From contig NZ_CP045875.1 of NCBI RefSeq assembly GCF_009649955.1, forward strand, positions 62,001 to 126,000: a stretch of 64,000 bases of DNA, read 5' to 3'. This DNA is from Heliorestis convoluta. Lineage in GTDB: Bacteria > Bacillota > Desulfitobacteriia > Heliobacteriales > Heliobacteriaceae. Below are positions 35,474-45,917 of this stretch, piece after piece. The notes under the pieces are model-generated. The model made no database searches, was not told the DNA's origin, and saw only the letters and a list, made by a program, of their open reading frames with translations. The position numbers and the translations under genes were made by a program. Position 1 is the stretch's first letter. Each line of letters begins with the position of its first letter.

Positions 35474-36340
35474 ATGAGCATTACGACATTTACAGAAGAG
35501 CATACGGAAGGTTATAACTTACAGTGGAAAATCAAATCAATTTTACACCAAGAAAAAAGTGCATACCAAGAGATAACAGTGGCCGACACCGTACAGTTTG
35601 GGCGTTGCCTTATCTTAGATGGTGCAATGCAAATTACCGTCCAAGATGCATTTATCTATCATGAATTAATGGCTCATATCTGCCTGGCTAGTCATCGTCA
35701 GCCTCGTAACGTCCTGATTATTGGCGGTGGCGATGGCGGTATAATTAAAGAAGTGCTAAAACATCCCATGGTCGAGAAAGTAACTCTCGTAGAAATTGAC
35801 GAACGAGTTGTAGCCCTTTCTAAAAAATACTTGCCTGAATTTAGTCGCAGCCTCGATCATCCCAAAGTAAGTGTAGTAATACAAGATGGTTTTGACTTCA
35901 TTGCGAAACACCAGAATCATTTTGACGTTATCCTTGTTGACTCTAGTGATCCTTCAGGACCGGCGGCTCCGCTTTTTTCCAAAAAGTTTTACCAACTCGT
36001 GCAAGAAGCATTGAAGCAAGAAGGGATATTTACAGCCCAGATCGGCTCACCCCTTTTTGAATTGGATAAGCTAAAAACCGTATATGAACGTGTCAAAAGC
36101 CTTTTCCCAATCGCACGGTATTATATGGCCTCTATTCCAACCTATAGCACGGGTCCCTATAGCCTCATTTACGGCTCAAAGGGTATCGATCCCCTTTCCC
36201 CTCGCGATGTACCTTATCTTGAAGGGCTGACACAATACTATACACCAGAAATTCATCGTGCCGCCTTTGCCTTGCCACCTTTTATCCATAATGCCATCGT
36301 GGGAAAAGATACCGATTTATCAGCGCAAGCAAGAAAATAG
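35474..36340 (+). CDS. speE: Spermidine synthase (polyamine aminopropyltransferase)
   Basis: A 288-residue aminopropyltransferase that makes spermidine from putrescine and decarboxylated SAM. It has LDGAMQITVQDAFIYHE at the N-terminal domain, the nucleotide-binding IIGGGDGGIIKEVLKH and the catalytic DSSDPSGPAAPLF. AGAGGAGTAGAG precedes the ATG. No speD or speB neighbour is present in the window; it stands alone. Confidence 0.95.
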   Translation: MSITTFTEEHTEGYNLQWKIKSILHQEKSAYQEITVADTVQFGRCLILDGAMQITVQDAFIYHELMAHICLASHRQPRNVLIIGGGDGGIIKEVLKHPMVEKVTLVEIDERVVALSKKYLPEFSRSLDHPKVSVVIQDGFDFIAKHQNHFDVILVDSSDPSGPAAPLFSKKFYQLVQEALKQEGIFTAQIGSPLFELDKLKTVYERVKSLFPIARYYMASIPTYSTGPYSLIYGSKGIDPLSPRDVPYLEGLTQYYTPEIHRAAFALPPFIHNAIVGKDTDLSAQARK

Positions 36341-36509
36341 GACAATATATTATGCCTTTTTCGAGAGCCTACACCGTAGAGGGAAGGTTCTTTTTTTTGC
36401 TATAAATAGACTGTGTGAAAGTCAAAATATGAACAAAAGATTACAAAAGAATAGACAAATTCTATAAAAGGTATAATCTGCAATAATTAAAATTTAATTA
36501 AAAAAGGGC

Positions 36510-36538
36510 TAGACTTATATTAACTTGAATGGTATTAT
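36510..36538 (+). promoter_or_regulatory. Promoter of the abrB-type gene
   Basis: TAGACT, 17 bp, TATTAT, about 57 bp before the ATG. Confidence 0.6.
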
Positions 36539-36594
36539 AAGGGTGTCAAACGATGTCGAATCTTGCTGAATAGATTAAGGAGGACGTATACAGT

Positions 36595-36855
36595 ATGAAA
36601 TCAACAGGTATTGTGCGCAAAGTGGACGAGCTCGGTCGAGTCGTAATTCCTATCGAATTACGTCGTACCATGGGCATCGATGAGAAAGATTCTTTGGAGA
36701 TTTATGTTGATAATGAGAAAATCATTCTGAAAAAATATGAGCCTGCTTGTGTTTTCTGTGGCAGTGCTGTCGATGTACAAAACTTCCGTGGCAAAATCGT
36801 TTGTAACGAATGTGCCATTTCCATGGGTCAAAATGCTACTTCTGCTGCAGGTTAA
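36595..36855 (+). CDS. abrB: AbrB/SpoVT-family transition-state regulator
   Basis: An 86-residue DNA-binding protein. Its N-terminal swapped-hairpin domain has STGIVRKVDELGRVVIPIEL.., the AbrB hallmark. The C-terminal part carries FCGSAVDVQNFRGKIVCNECA, a CxxC..CxxC-like arrangement seen in clostridial AbrB homologues that may bind zinc (inference). It likely represses post-exponential genes. AAGGAGGA lies upstream, and a 23-bp perfect terminator follows. Confidence 0.92.
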   Translation: MKSTGIVRKVDELGRVVIPIELRRTMGIDEKDSLEIYVDNEKIILKKYEPACVFCGSAVDVQNFRGKIVCNECAISMGQNATSAAG

Positions 36856-36920
36856 TGTCGCTTAAGAACATATTGAAGAACTATAACAATTTTTTATGTC
36901 CAATAGGGCATAAAAAAATT

Positions 36921-36970
36921 GTAAAATAAAAGGCGAAAGATAAGTGCTTATCTTTCGCCTTTTATTTTAC
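36921..36970. terminator. Bidirectional terminator between abrB and nrfA
   Basis: A perfect 23-bp stem (GTAAAATAAAAGGCGAAAG..) with loop GTGC, flanked by A/T-rich sequence; usable from both sides. Confidence 0.88.
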
Positions 36971-36973
36971 CTT

Positions 36974-38305
36974 TTATTGTGGTGGGTTGCGATCTTCTTG
37001 GGTTGTATAGAAGCCAGGATTTCTCGGCTCTGGTAAGTCTGGAAGAGATTGACCTGTGAAAGATTCTAAAGCTTTTACTCTGGCTTTACCGGCGATACGT
37101 TGGCTATCAGCAAGTATTCGTAAGGCCTCCTGGGGATTGTGAAAGCCCATCGAGTTTTCTGAAGATATAAAGTCTACATACCATTGTGCCTCGCGATGCA
37201 ATGCTCGAGCTTCATTCAAAGTATTTTCATTTACATTTTCCTGCTCCATAGCTTGGGCAATCGCTTGAATTGCACCGGTTACAGCTTGTTGAGCATGCAT
37301 CATTTGATCGTAGACACGGCGCTGCGTATATAAGATGCGTTCTTTCAGATAATCTTCCGATTGACGATGACAGGCGCCACAAGATTCCTGAATATTGTGC
37401 ATAGGGCTTGTCCACCAATGAGAAGAAATTTTCATGGATCCTACACGAACATAAGGCATATGGCAATCGGAACAAGATACACCATTTTGTTGATGGACAC
37501 TGCCTTGATTGAGCTCCCAGTCGGGATGCTGTGCTTTCAGAACGGGCGTTTGTGAGTCTGGATGGACCCAATCGGAAAAGCCAATTTCTTCAAAATAAGC
37601 GTAGATTTCATCGGCTTTAACACCTCGATCCCAAGGGAAGACAAGCTTTTTCGTATCTGCTTCAAAATAATATTCGACATGGCATTGGGCACAGACGAGG
37701 CTACGCATCTCATTGCGTGTGGCTTCTGTAATATCTCGACCTTGCCGTTCAAAAGCTTCAATTAAAGCAGGGCGAGTGATAACTAGTTCATTCGTTTCAG
37801 GATTGTGACAGTCTAAGCACGAGACAGGATGCTGTGACTGCTCCAATAAATCAGTAATAGGCATGGCATATACTTCGTCGCCGTAGTTGTGGTACATCTC
37901 TTTGAAATCAGAAGTTTTACAGGTAATACAAGTTCCAACACTTTTGCGAGCTGGATCGATCATCTTAATATCTTCAAGTGAGTAGATGTGACCACGATCT
38001 TCATTGTACTCCTTAGAAAAGCCAAAGCCATTAAAGATAATACGGAGCAAAGGCTCCCGTTCTAGCTTTGAGTATTTATCAGAACCACCATATTCAGTGC
38101 GAGAAATATTATAGTTCTGTAGATAAGAGTCATAATGATCAGGATAGAGGCGCCCCCATACAGCAGGATCAGACTCAAATTCACCAAGCTCAACAGGAGC
38201 TCTCTCTGCTTGTTGACCTTGTAAAAGGGTACATCCTGGTGTATAGGCAATTAAAAAAAGGAAAAGGGCTGACCAAAAGAGAAGTACGTATTTTCTACTT
38301 TTCAA
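36974..38305 (-). CDS. nrfA: Ammonia-forming cytochrome c nitrite reductase NrfA
   Basis: A 443-residue pentaheme enzyme that reduces nitrite to ammonium outside the membrane. The active-site heme has the special CITCK motif; the other four are CLDCH, CAQCH, CSDCH and CGACH. CAQCHVEYYF and FPWDRG are catalytic neighbours. A lipobox (YTPGC at about residue 25) suggests a lipoprotein anchored to the membrane, as expected for a Gram-positive cell. It starts 6 bp after nrfH. No NrfI/NrfJ or heme-export genes are present here. Confidence 0.95.
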   Translation of the reverse strand: MKSRKYVLLFWSALFLFLIAYTPGCTLLQGQQAERAPVELGEFESDPAVWGRLYPDHYDSYLQNYNISRTEYGGSDKYSKLEREPLLRIIFNGFGFSKEYNEDRGHIYSLEDIKMIDPARKSVGTCITCKTSDFKEMYHNYGDEVYAMPITDLLEQSQHPVSCLDCHNPETNELVITRPALIEAFERQGRDITEATRNEMRSLVCAQCHVEYYFEADTKKLVFPWDRGVKADEIYAYFEEIGFSDWVHPDSQTPVLKAQHPDWELNQGSVHQQNGVSCSDCHMPYVRVGSMKISSHWWTSPMHNIQESCGACHRQSEDYLKERILYTQRRVYDQMMHAQQAVTGAIQAIAQAMEQENVNENTLNEARALHREAQWYVDFISSENSMGFHNPQEALRILADSQRIAGKARVKALESFTGQSLPDLPEPRNPGFYTTQEDRNPPQ

Positions 38306-38311
38306 CAGAAG

Positions 38312-38827
38312 CTACCTCCAATCGAGTTCACGAGGATTCGGTCCTAAGCCAGTTTGAATTCCGTGAGGCACATGACGGTGACAGGAGAAGCAAAATGTAC
38401 CTTCCCCGTGCAAAGTATCGCCAATGCGACGGACAAGATGATCGTGACAGCGCACACAATTGTCATGCAAAATTTGTTGGGTATGTGGTTTCGCTCGAAA
38501 TTGCGCTGGCATGGGACCTATATAATAGACCCAAGTATCGACAATGCCAGCCCGCGCTTTGGTAACCCATTTTCCTACGAAATTATGCGGTGTATGACAA
38601 TCGTTGCAAGCAACATCACGATGAGAAGAGTGGTACCATGACTCATAATGAGGCTCCATGACATGGCAGCTTACACAAAGCTCTGGTGCATCAAGGGCAT
38701 AGACCAAGCCTTTTAAGGGTTGTCTACCAATGATAAAGCCAATCGCAATCAAGACAAATAAGCCTAAGATGCCGGCTTTCCACCAAGTCATTTTCCACTC
38801 TTTTTTCCAAATTTTTTTCCAAGACAT
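38312..38827 (-). CDS. nrfH: NrfH tetraheme quinol dehydrogenase (NapC/NirT family)
   Basis: A 171-residue membrane-anchored cytochrome with one N-terminal helix (AGILGLFVLIAIGFIIG) and four heme motifs, CVSCH, CNDCH, CVRCH and CFSCH. It oxidises menaquinol and passes electrons to NrfA. It is the first gene of the nrfHA pair. A small dyad (GACC-5-GGTC at 38855-38867) lies about 30 bp upstream and might be an operator, though it is too short to assign. Confidence 0.94.
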   Translation of the reverse strand: MSWKKIWKKEWKMTWWKAGILGLFVLIAIGFIIGRQPLKGLVYALDAPELCVSCHVMEPHYESWYHSSHRDVACNDCHTPHNFVGKWVTKARAGIVDTWVYYIGPMPAQFRAKPHTQQILHDNCVRCHDHLVRRIGDTLHGEGTFCFSCHRHVPHGIQTGLGPNPRELDWR

Positions 38828-39179
38828 CTTCTCACCCTGTCTCAGTTTTTGACCTTTACGGTCTTTTTATCCATAGAGCATCCAAAGAAATAAAAATTAA
38901 AAATCATGAAAGAGTTTGAGAAAATGAAAAGAAGATGGGAGAAAAATCTTTTTAGATTGAACTTATTTCAATAAAACTTTTCTAAAAAGAAAGCGATTTT
39001 AATCATTGCAAAAAAATGCACAAAGATAGAAAATAAAAGTACGATTTATAATTACGGGCTGTGAGCAAGATGCATATAGATAGAAAGAATTATGCAGGGT
39101 AGAGCATAGTCTTAGCGGAGTTATAGTAGCAAAGAAAGAAAAAAGAAAGAAAGAAACCTTTTCATTAAAGATGGGGTGA
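38828..39179. other. AT-rich divergent promoter region
   Basis: Between nrfH (minus) and the PilZ gene (plus). It has many A/T runs and no RNA gene or terminator that I can support. It must hold promoters for both directions. Confidence 0.5.
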
Positions 39180-39185
39180 GTGAAG

Positions 39186-39557
39186 ATGAAGTGTCGTAGA
39201 AATTATATTCGCATTAACTGTTCAATACCAGCTATTCACGCCTTAGAAGGCGATATTGCCCATATGGATGAATGGGTTTGGTATGATTCTGAGATTTGTA
39301 ACATTTCATTAGGTGGAATGCTCCTTTCAACAGGAGAAAAAAGAGAGCTTGGAGAACAGATTTGGATAGAATTTACTGTAGAAGAAAGCAAAAGCATCTT
39401 AGTGATAGGTCTTATTCGTTATGCGCAGGCGACTGTAGAAGCAAAAGGGACTTTCTATAAACTAGGCATTCAATTCCAAGATATCCTTGAAACAGATAGA
39501 GATATGATAGCTCGCTATATAACACAGTCTCAATTGAAAAACATTAGAAAAAAATAA
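39186..39557 (+). CDS. PilZ-domain protein (c-di-GMP receptor)
   Basis: A 123-residue single-domain PilZ protein. It has the RxxxR-type motif CRRNYIR at residues 3-9 and (D/N)xSxxG as CNISLGGM at about 39-46, both needed for c-di-GMP binding. ATG 39186 lies behind GGGGTG; a GTG at 39180 is possible. Upstream of a hybrid kinase and a chemoreceptor on the same strand, so a role in motility or surface behaviour is plausible. Confidence 0.85.
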   Translation: MKCRRNYIRINCSIPAIHALEGDIAHMDEWVWYDSEICNISLGGMLLSTGEKRELGEQIWIEFTVEESKSILVIGLIRYAQATVEAKGTFYKLGIQFQDILETDRDMIARYITQSQLKNIRKK

Positions 39558-39637
39558 GAAGCAACTATTGTTGTTCCATTATTCATAGGTATAAGGAACG
39601 TGGCAGCCTATGCTACGATGGAATGGAGGTCATAATC

Positions 39638-41647
39638 ATGAGAGCCCTCCTAGTTGTCACTGATCAAGACAACCTAGATCGTCTTTCCTTATATTTACGT
39701 ACTACTTCCGGTGTAGAAATTGTAGGTATAGCGAGAGATATCAAAGAATTTATCGACTTACTAGTGAAAAAAGAAATCGACAGCCTCTATCTAGATATGG
39801 AATTACAGAATCTCGATAGCATTCATGTAGTCAAAACATTGTTAAATGATAGAGATGTAGAAGTTGTCCTTGTAACAAGTCCTTCGGTAGATGCCTGTCA
39901 AGCTTATGAAATTGCGCCCCTTGATATTATTCTAAAGCCAATTACAGAAAAAGCAGTTCGCAGAAGCCTGTACCGTTTAACAGAAAGAATTCAAGAGAAA
40001 AGAAGACTGCGGCAAGCAGAAGATGGGGAACGCTTGCTCAGCGACATTTCTTTTCAAGTCCTTGATTGGCAACCTTTAGACCGAATTTTGCATTTTGCTT
40101 GTGATAAAATGGTGCAGATTTTTGACTTGCCCCTGGCTTGGGTTGCCTTACGAAAGCACGATGGTACAGTTACCATAGAAGCTTCTGCTGGTATCTTAAG
40201 CAATTACATAAAAAGCCCCTTTTTTCAAAGAGAAGAGATTTATCATCAGGCCCAGCCGATTCAAGCTGATTATGTTGAAGAAGTAACGAAGAGGCATTTA
40301 GAAGGAATCTTTATTACAGACCCCTACTTTCAACTGCGCAAAGAAAAAGAAGTTTGTAATTCCGTTAGCTTTTGTCTCGTCGTTCCGTTGAAGACCAAAC
40401 AAAGTGTGCTAGGATACTTAGCCCTCTATGCTGGCACCTACGAACTCTTAAAAGCGCGACAAATTGCAGCTTTTAAGAGGTGTGCCGAACAAGTCTGCAT
40501 AGCCTTGGCCGGTGCTATCCGTCGTCAGGAAGTTCATCTCCTCACAACGGCGGTAGAGTCTTCAGCCAACGCTATTGTTATCACAGACCCTACGGCCAAA
40601 GTGATCTGGTGCAACGAAGCTTTCGAAAAACTAAGCGGTTATGAGCTTGACGAAATAAAAGGAATTAAACCTTCTTTTTGGAAATCGGGTTTTCATTCAA
40701 GTTCTTTTTATGAAAACATGTGGTCTACCATCTTAAAAGGTAAAGTATGGAAAGGTGAGACTGTTAATAAAAGAAAAGGCGGTGACTTTTACACAGAAGA
40801 AATGACGATCACGCCTGTGAAAGACGAGCAGGGAAATTTAGTGAACTATATTGCGATGAAAGAAGATATTACTCTAAGAAAAGAAGTAGAAATGACCCTG
40901 CTGAAAGCAAAAGAAGAAGCAGAACAGGCTGAACGTGTAAAAAGTGAATTTCTATCTGTAATCAGCCATGAACTGAGAACACCTATGAGCGGCATTCTTG
41001 GTATGAATGAACTACTCCTTGATACGGACCTTGATCAAGAACAGAGGATATTAGCATCAGCGGTGGAAGAGTCTGCGCAAGATCTACTAAAGATTATTGA
41101 TGCACTATTAACTTTTAGTTCAATTCAAGCAGGTCGTAAAAGTTTAAACTATACTTTTTTTGATATGAAAGCCTTTCTGAATGAATTTATTGAGCGTATA
41201 AACTACTCTATCCTTTCTAAAGGCCTTACCTTTCAAGCAAACATAGAGCCTTCCGTAGAAGGAACTTGGTGCGGTGATCCTTTGCGGCTACGGCAAATAC
41301 TAGATAACATTATAGATAACGCCATTAAATTCACCGAAAAGGGCGAAATACTATTTAAAGTAAGCTTGCAAAAAGAAAGCAATGAGCCCTTCCTGCAGTT
41401 TGAGGTTATAGATAGTGGAATTGGTATGCCTAGGGACGTTCAAAAAAAATTGTTTATACCCTTCACCCAAAAAGATAGCTCTTTAGGTCGCCGATACGGT
41501 GGCATTGGTCTAGGCTTAACGATTAGTAAATACTTGATCGAACTAATGGGAGGCACCATTGCCGTAACAAGTGCTGAAAAAAAAGGCACCGTAGTATCTT
41601 TCACGCTTCCTAGTGAACCAGCATCGAATGCAGATTGGATTGAATAA
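39638..41647 (+). CDS. Receiver-GAF-PAS histidine kinase
   Basis: A 669-residue soluble hybrid kinase. It has an N-terminal receiver (about 1-118, phosphoacceptor in LYLDMEL), a GAF domain (about 140-300), a PAS domain with PAC (about 310-425), HisKA with [21 protein letters not shown] and HATPase with [21 protein letters not shown] and [12 protein letters not shown]. The start ATG 39638 follows GGAGG. No output receiver is attached, so phosphate probably goes to a separate regulator. It is followed by a chemoreceptor after about 30 bp. Confidence 0.9.
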   Translation: MRALLVVTDQDNLDRLSLYLRTTSGVEIVGIARDIKEFIDLLVKKEIDSLYLDMELQNLDSIHVVKTLLNDRDVEVVLVTSPSVDACQAYEIAPLDIILKPITEKAVRRSLYRLTERIQEKRRLRQAEDGERLLSDISFQVLDWQPLDRILHFACDKMVQIFDLPLAWVALRKHDGTVTIEASAGILSNYIKSPFFQREEIYHQAQPIQADYVEEVTKRHLEGIFITDPYFQLRKEKEVCNSVSFCLVVPLKTKQSVLGYLALYAGTYELLKARQIAAFKRCAEQVCIALAGAIRRQEVHLLTTAVESSANAIVITDPTAKVIWCNEAFEKLSGYELDEIKGIKPSFWKSGFHSSSFYENMWSTILKGKVWKGETVNKRKGGDFYTEEMTITPVKDEQGNLVNYIAMKEDITLRKEVEMTLLKAKEEAEQAERVKSEFLSVISHELRTPMSGILGMNELLLDTDLDQEQRILASAVEESAQDLLKIIDALLTFSSIQAGRKSLNYTFFDMKAFLNEFIERINYSILSKGLTFQANIEPSVEGTWCGDPLRLRQILDNIIDNAIKFTEKGEILFKVSLQKESNEPFLQFEVIDSGIGMPRDVQKKLFIPFTQKDSSLGRRYGGIGLGLTISKYLIELMGGTIAVTSAEKKGTVVSFTLPSEPASNADWIE

Positions 41648-41676
41648 AATGGCGTTGGGAAAGGAAGGTGTGTTTT

Positions 41677-43077
41677 TTGAAGCCAGAAAAAAAGATAGAT
41701 AATAAAAATGATCTTGAAAAGCTCGTTCAGACAGTTGGCGTTGATAAGCTTACCAAAACAATGATTGGTTCTGTGACCAACATGAACAACGTACCGCTTA
41801 GCATCAAACTAAAAATTACCGTTAGCCTCGTTGTAGCTTTGTTAATCAGTCCTACCATTGCTGTATTTTTAGATCGCCTAATACAAGATCTATTAGCTTC
41901 TTCAGATATTTCTGTAGGTAATCTTTCTATCTATATCTCCACTCTTATTAACTTATCTGTAACAGCTCTTATTGTTTTATTTTTGTTAAACATTATTGTT
42001 CTCAATCCCTTAAAAGAGTTACGTGAAAAGATGATTCGTTTAGGGGAAGGTGATTTGACAGTTTCTGTAGACTTTCGATCGAAAGATGAAATTCAAGCGC
42101 TGGGCACTGCTTTTAACCTAATGGTTATAAATCAGACTGAACTGGTCAAAAAAGTAAAACAAAGTGCCCAGGAACTAGCTGCTGCTTCGGAAGAAATGGC
42201 TGCAACGACACAACAAGTGCGCTATGCTGTCTCGGAGATTGCCAAAAGTACACAACATGTTGCCGATGAATCGGAAGAAGGTACCAACTCGATTACAGAA
42301 GTTTCCCAGGTTCTAATTGAGATCTCATCTCTACTTCAAATCGCGAAAGAAAAAGCTCACCGTGCAACGGAGAAGTCCAATGAAACGATGGATAAAGCCG
42401 AAGTAGGGAAGGAAAGTGTAGATAAGAACAATCATCAAATGATTGATATTAAAGGGCAGATGAGCGATACAGAAGGTCAAATGAAAAAGCTACAAGAGTA
42501 CTCGCGGCAGATTGGTACAATTACCAGTACCATCACCAACATTGCCAGTCAAACAAATTTACTAGCCTTAAACGCTGCCATTGAAGCAGCTCGCGCCGGT
42601 GAACATGGACGAGGCTTTGCCGTCGTTGCAGAAGAAGTACGCAAGTTAGCAGAACAATCCAACCAAGGTGCTGTAGAAGTCAACGAGCTGTTACAAAAAG
42701 TTCTTGTTGCAACAGAAGAGGCAGTACAAGCTGCTCAAAAAAGCAGAGCCGAAATCGACGAAGGTGCTTTACTTATCGTTGGAGCCGAAAGAGCCCTTAA
42801 CGACATCCTAAAAGCCGTGAGCGACACTGTAAAAGAGATTGATAACGTCGCCAAGCTAGCGAATGAATCCGTGGCCAGCTCCGATCAGATTGTAGATCTG
42901 ATTAGTTCTGTCGCTACCGTTATAGAAGATACTGCTACAACGGCGCAGGAAGTGGCTATGAAAACACAAGAAGCTTCTAGCTCCATGGAAACAATAGCGG
43001 CTACAACAGAAGAAGCCAGCGCTTTGGCGACAGAGTTGAACATGTTGGTCGATAAATTTAAGATTGCATCTTCGTAA
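41677..43077 (+). CDS. Methyl-accepting chemotaxis protein with minimal external part
   Basis: A 466-residue receptor. It has two membrane helices (about 45-65 and 85-110) with only about 20 residues between them, HAMP, and a full cytoplasmic domain ending in [43 protein letters not shown] (hairpin tip, given in parts). TTG 41677 follows GGAAGG at 8 nt. It must sense an internal or membrane signal, perhaps through the hybrid kinase next to it. Confidence 0.9.
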   Translation: MKPEKKIDNKNDLEKLVQTVGVDKLTKTMIGSVTNMNNVPLSIKLKITVSLVVALLISPTIAVFLDRLIQDLLASSDISVGNLSIYISTLINLSVTALIVLFLLNIIVLNPLKELREKMIRLGEGDLTVSVDFRSKDEIQALGTAFNLMVINQTELVKKVKQSAQELAAASEEMAATTQQVRYAVSEIAKSTQHVADESEEGTNSITEVSQVLIEISSLLQIAKEKAHRATEKSNETMDKAEVGKESVDKNNHQMIDIKGQMSDTEGQMKKLQEYSRQIGTITSTITNIASQTNLLALNAAIEAARAGEHGRGFAVVAEEVRKLAEQSNQGAVEVNELLQKVLVATEEAVQAAQKSRAEIDEGALLIVGAERALNDILKAVSDTVKEIDNVAKLANESVASSDQIVDLISSVATVIEDTATTAQEVAMKTQEASSSMETIAATTEEASALATELNMLVDKFKIASS

Positions 43078-43100
43078 GAGAGCCGCGATGTTTGATCTAT

Positions 43101-43147
43101 AGACAAGAAGCCCTGGTTGCAGGAAATGCAACCAGGGCTTCTTGTCT
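43101..43147 (+). terminator. Perfect 21-bp hairpin after the chemoreceptor
   Basis: AGACAAGAAGCCCTGGTTGC and its complement with loop GGAAA, followed by a short T-rich stretch. Confidence 0.75.
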
Positions 43148-43204
43148 TTGTTAGACGGGGCATTCTTTTTCTATTCTGGGAAAAGCTACTGTCGGGTGAA
43201 AGTG

Positions 43205-44809
43205 ATGGGAAAAGAGCAGAAAAGTCTATGGACGACTTTTTTATTTAAACATAGAGAAAATGAAAGTACGCCACCACCGAAAGAGGATGACTACAAGGTT
43301 GAGCAGGTGCTGCCAGCAACGCTTTTATCATCGAAAGAAATGCTGGAAAATAGCCTGGGTAAGCCTGATGATTTATTCTTTCGCTTTGTGGAGCCACCGG
43401 CACTGAAGCGAAAGTTTATGATCTGTGCCATTGAAGGACTTATCGATCAGAAAGAGCTATCTCTTCATGTGGTAGAGCCTCTGCAAGTAAGCCGTGAAAA
43501 GCTAGACGAATCTGAAGATATCTTAGAAGCTCTTGGAGAAAAGATTATATCAGTTTCTAATTATAAAAAGATTGATACCATCGACGAAGCAAAAAACCAG
43601 CTTTTAGATGGCAACAGCTTGCTCTTTGCAGAAGGCCTTTCCTCGGCCCTTGTCATTTTCAATCATGAATATGAACATCGCACCGTAAATGAACCGATTA
43701 CAGAGCAAGTTATTCGAGGTCCGATAGAAGGCTTTGTTGAGTCTTTACAAGTCAATCGAGCCCTCTTGCGTAAACATATTAAAGACGAACGATTGCGCCT
43801 TGATGGCATGCGCCTGGGTCGACGGAGCCGCTCTAATGTTGTTGTAGCTTATATCGATGGCATTGCCAATAAGCCTCGCGTTGATGCGGTTAAAGAAGAT
43901 TTGGCTAGCCTAGATATTGATATTGTCCATGATGTGGCTGAGCTTTCGATTTTGTTACAAAAACGATCGGCCAATATTTTTCCTTTAAGTATGACTAGTG
44001 AGAGAACGGATAAGGTGACGGCTGCCCTTATGGAAGGGCGAATTGCTGTTTTTTTAGAGAATTCGCCGGCAGCCATGGTTGTGCCAGCCTTATTTATTGA
44101 CTTCTGGCGCACGCCGGAAGATTACTACAGTTCCCCGGTTATAGCTACTTTTTATCGTTTTATCCGTATGATCTTTGGCAATCACTTGACCATGATGCTA
44201 CCGGCTCTTTATGTAGCTTTTACGAGCTTTCCCACTGGCATCATAGGGTCGCAGCTAATTATGAATATGGCTTCATCACGAGAAGGTATCGCTTTTCCAC
44301 CAGTCATTGAAGTATTAATTATGTTAATTCTTTTAGATATTATTCTTGAAGCCAGTCAACGATTGCCTCGCTTGGTGGGTGGTGCTACCACCATTGTGGG
44401 AGGTTTGATTCTAGGTCAGGCGGCCGTACAAGCAAAGCTCGCTTCTAATATTATGGTTATTGTTGTTGCTGTAACTGCCATTACCAACTTAACAGTTTCG
44501 AACCTGGCTATGTTACCAGCCATGCGGCTTCTTAAATATTATTTTGTACTCTGGGCTTCCTTTTTTGGCGTCGCTGGCATTGTTTTTGCTGCTACAACCG
44601 TTCTTGCTTACGTAGGCTCCCTCAAGTCCTATGGTATACCCTACTTAAGCCAAATGTCGGCCATCCATCTGCGCGATATTTTTGATACGATCTATGTATT
44701 ATCTCCCAAAATGCGAACCCATCGACCTCGAACTCTTAAAACCATCGATGGACAGCGTTGGGATTCTAAAACGATGAAGTATAACGAGGATAGTTTGGAC
44801 GATGTATAA
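43205..44809 (+). CDS. gerA: Spore germination protein GerA (GerAA family)
   Basis: A 534-residue germinant-receptor subunit in the spore inner membrane. It has a large N-terminal soluble part, then FPLSMTSERTDKVTAALMEGRIAVFLENSP (in parts) typical of GerA, and five or six membrane helices in the C-terminal half. ATG 43205 is chosen; an open frame back to 43142 runs through a terminator hairpin and is not used. First gene of gerA-gerB-gerC; the stop is 2 bp from gerB. Confidence 0.93.
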   Translation: MGKEQKSLWTTFLFKHRENESTPPPKEDDYKVEQVLPATLLSSKEMLENSLGKPDDLFFRFVEPPALKRKFMICAIEGLIDQKELSLHVVEPLQVSREKLDESEDILEALGEKIISVSNYKKIDTIDEAKNQLLDGNSLLFAEGLSSALVIFNHEYEHRTVNEPITEQVIRGPIEGFVESLQVNRALLRKHIKDERLRLDGMRLGRRSRSNVVVAYIDGIANKPRVDAVKEDLASLDIDIVHDVAELSILLQKRSANIFPLSMTSERTDKVTAALMEGRIAVFLENSPAAMVVPALFIDFWRTPEDYYSSPVIATFYRFIRMIFGNHLTMMLPALYVAFTSFPTGIIGSQLIMNMASSREGIAFPPVIEVLIMLILLDIILEASQRLPRLVGGATTIVGGLILGQAAVQAKLASNIMVIVVAVTAITNLTVSNLAMLPAMRLLKYYFVLWASFFGVAGIVFAATTVLAYVGSLKSYGIPYLSQMSAIHLRDIFDTIYVLSPKMRTHRPRTLKTIDGQRWDSKTMKYNEDSLDDV

Positions 44810-44811
44810 CC

Positions 44812-45903
44812 ATGTATAGTGAAAAAATATCAATGTTACAAATTGGATTGTTGATGGGCTCCTTTTTTGTAGCCGGTGCGGGCTTGTTTTATAATGGTTT
44901 TTTATTTCAAAGCGTTGATTTTAATCCTTTTGTACCTCTACTATCGGGGCTTCTATTAAGCTTGTTACCTGCTGCTCTTGTAGCTTGGCTCTGCACGCGC
45001 CATCGCCGCAAAAACATTTTATCTATCTCCCAAGAAGTGGTAGGCCCTTTTTTTGGCTTTCTGCTTGTCTTTCCTCTCGTGGTCGCGCACTTTCTACTTC
45101 CTCTTCCACTAAGCCGAATTGCAGCAGAACTGGTTGTAGATGTTTACTTGATTCAAACACCGCCGCTCCTATTAACGGTTGTTATACTAACGATATCCTG
45201 TTGGATTGCCACCTTAGGGACTGAATCAGTCGCTCGTACCAATGATGAACACCTTGTCATTATTTTCCCGCTCACTGTGATTATGTTTGCTTTATCTGTA
45301 CCGGACATTCGACCGGAGTTGGCTAGACCTTTTTTTCAACCTGACTTTTCCTACTGGAACCAGTTAGAATTCTATGGTTCCTTATTAATCTTTTTAAGTT
45401 TTAGCCTTGTTCTTTTTTTGAATAATTCTATCAGCCATAGCGAAAAGATTTATCGCATGATTTTTGCGCTGAAAGGCTTTGGCGTTATCTATTTGTTCAT
45501 CACGGCCTATATGATCATCGGTACGCTAGGCATGGAGATGGCAGCTACTTTTGATCAGCCCTTAAAAGTAAAAATGACGACTTTGCGTGAGACTGTTTTT
45601 ATAGAACGGGTTGATATCTTTTTAATTCTGCTCTGGCTTTTTCCTACTGTAACAGCCATGGCCGCCTTGATTGTAACGGCAGCACGAGCGATGGGACAGT
45701 GGATGGGACTGCCTAACTATCGAATTATCGTTATTTTGTATTATATTGTAGCCGTTATTGCATCGCCGGTCATGTTGCCGTTTCAGCATGCAAAAAGAAT
45801 GTTACTTTATATGGGACCTATCTGGATGGCTTTTCTAACAGTGGTGCTTCTCATACTATTTGTTGCTTCTCTTTGGAAAAGTCCGCAAAAAATAAAAGCC
45901 TGA
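44812..45903 (+). CDS. gerB: Spore germination permease GerB (GerAB family)
   Basis: A 363-residue membrane protein of the amino-acid-permease superfamily with about ten membrane helices, the germinant-binding subunit of the receptor. It begins ISMLQIGLLMGSFFVAGA, as in other GerB proteins. The ligand cannot be inferred. It lies between gerA and gerC with almost no spacing. Confidence 0.9.
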   Translation: MYSEKISMLQIGLLMGSFFVAGAGLFYNGFLFQSVDFNPFVPLLSGLLLSLLPAALVAWLCTRHRRKNILSISQEVVGPFFGFLLVFPLVVAHFLLPLPLSRIAAELVVDVYLIQTPPLLLTVVILTISCWIATLGTESVARTNDEHLVIIFPLTVIMFALSVPDIRPELARPFFQPDFSYWNQLEFYGSLLIFLSFSLVLFLNNSISHSEKIYRMIFALKGFGVIYLFITAYMIIGTLGMEMAATFDQPLKVKMTTLRETVFIERVDIFLILLWLFPTVTAMAALIVTAARAMGQWMGLPNYRIIVILYYIVAVIASPVMLPFQHAKRMLLYMGPIWMAFLTVVLLILFVASLWKSPQKIKA

Positions 45904-45917
45904 GCAGGTGATTACTG

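Noticed and set aside
38068-38565. A 165-codon plus-strand frame opposite nrfA and nrfH
   Set aside because: Antisense to heme-binding genes with complete motifs; no coding features of its own.
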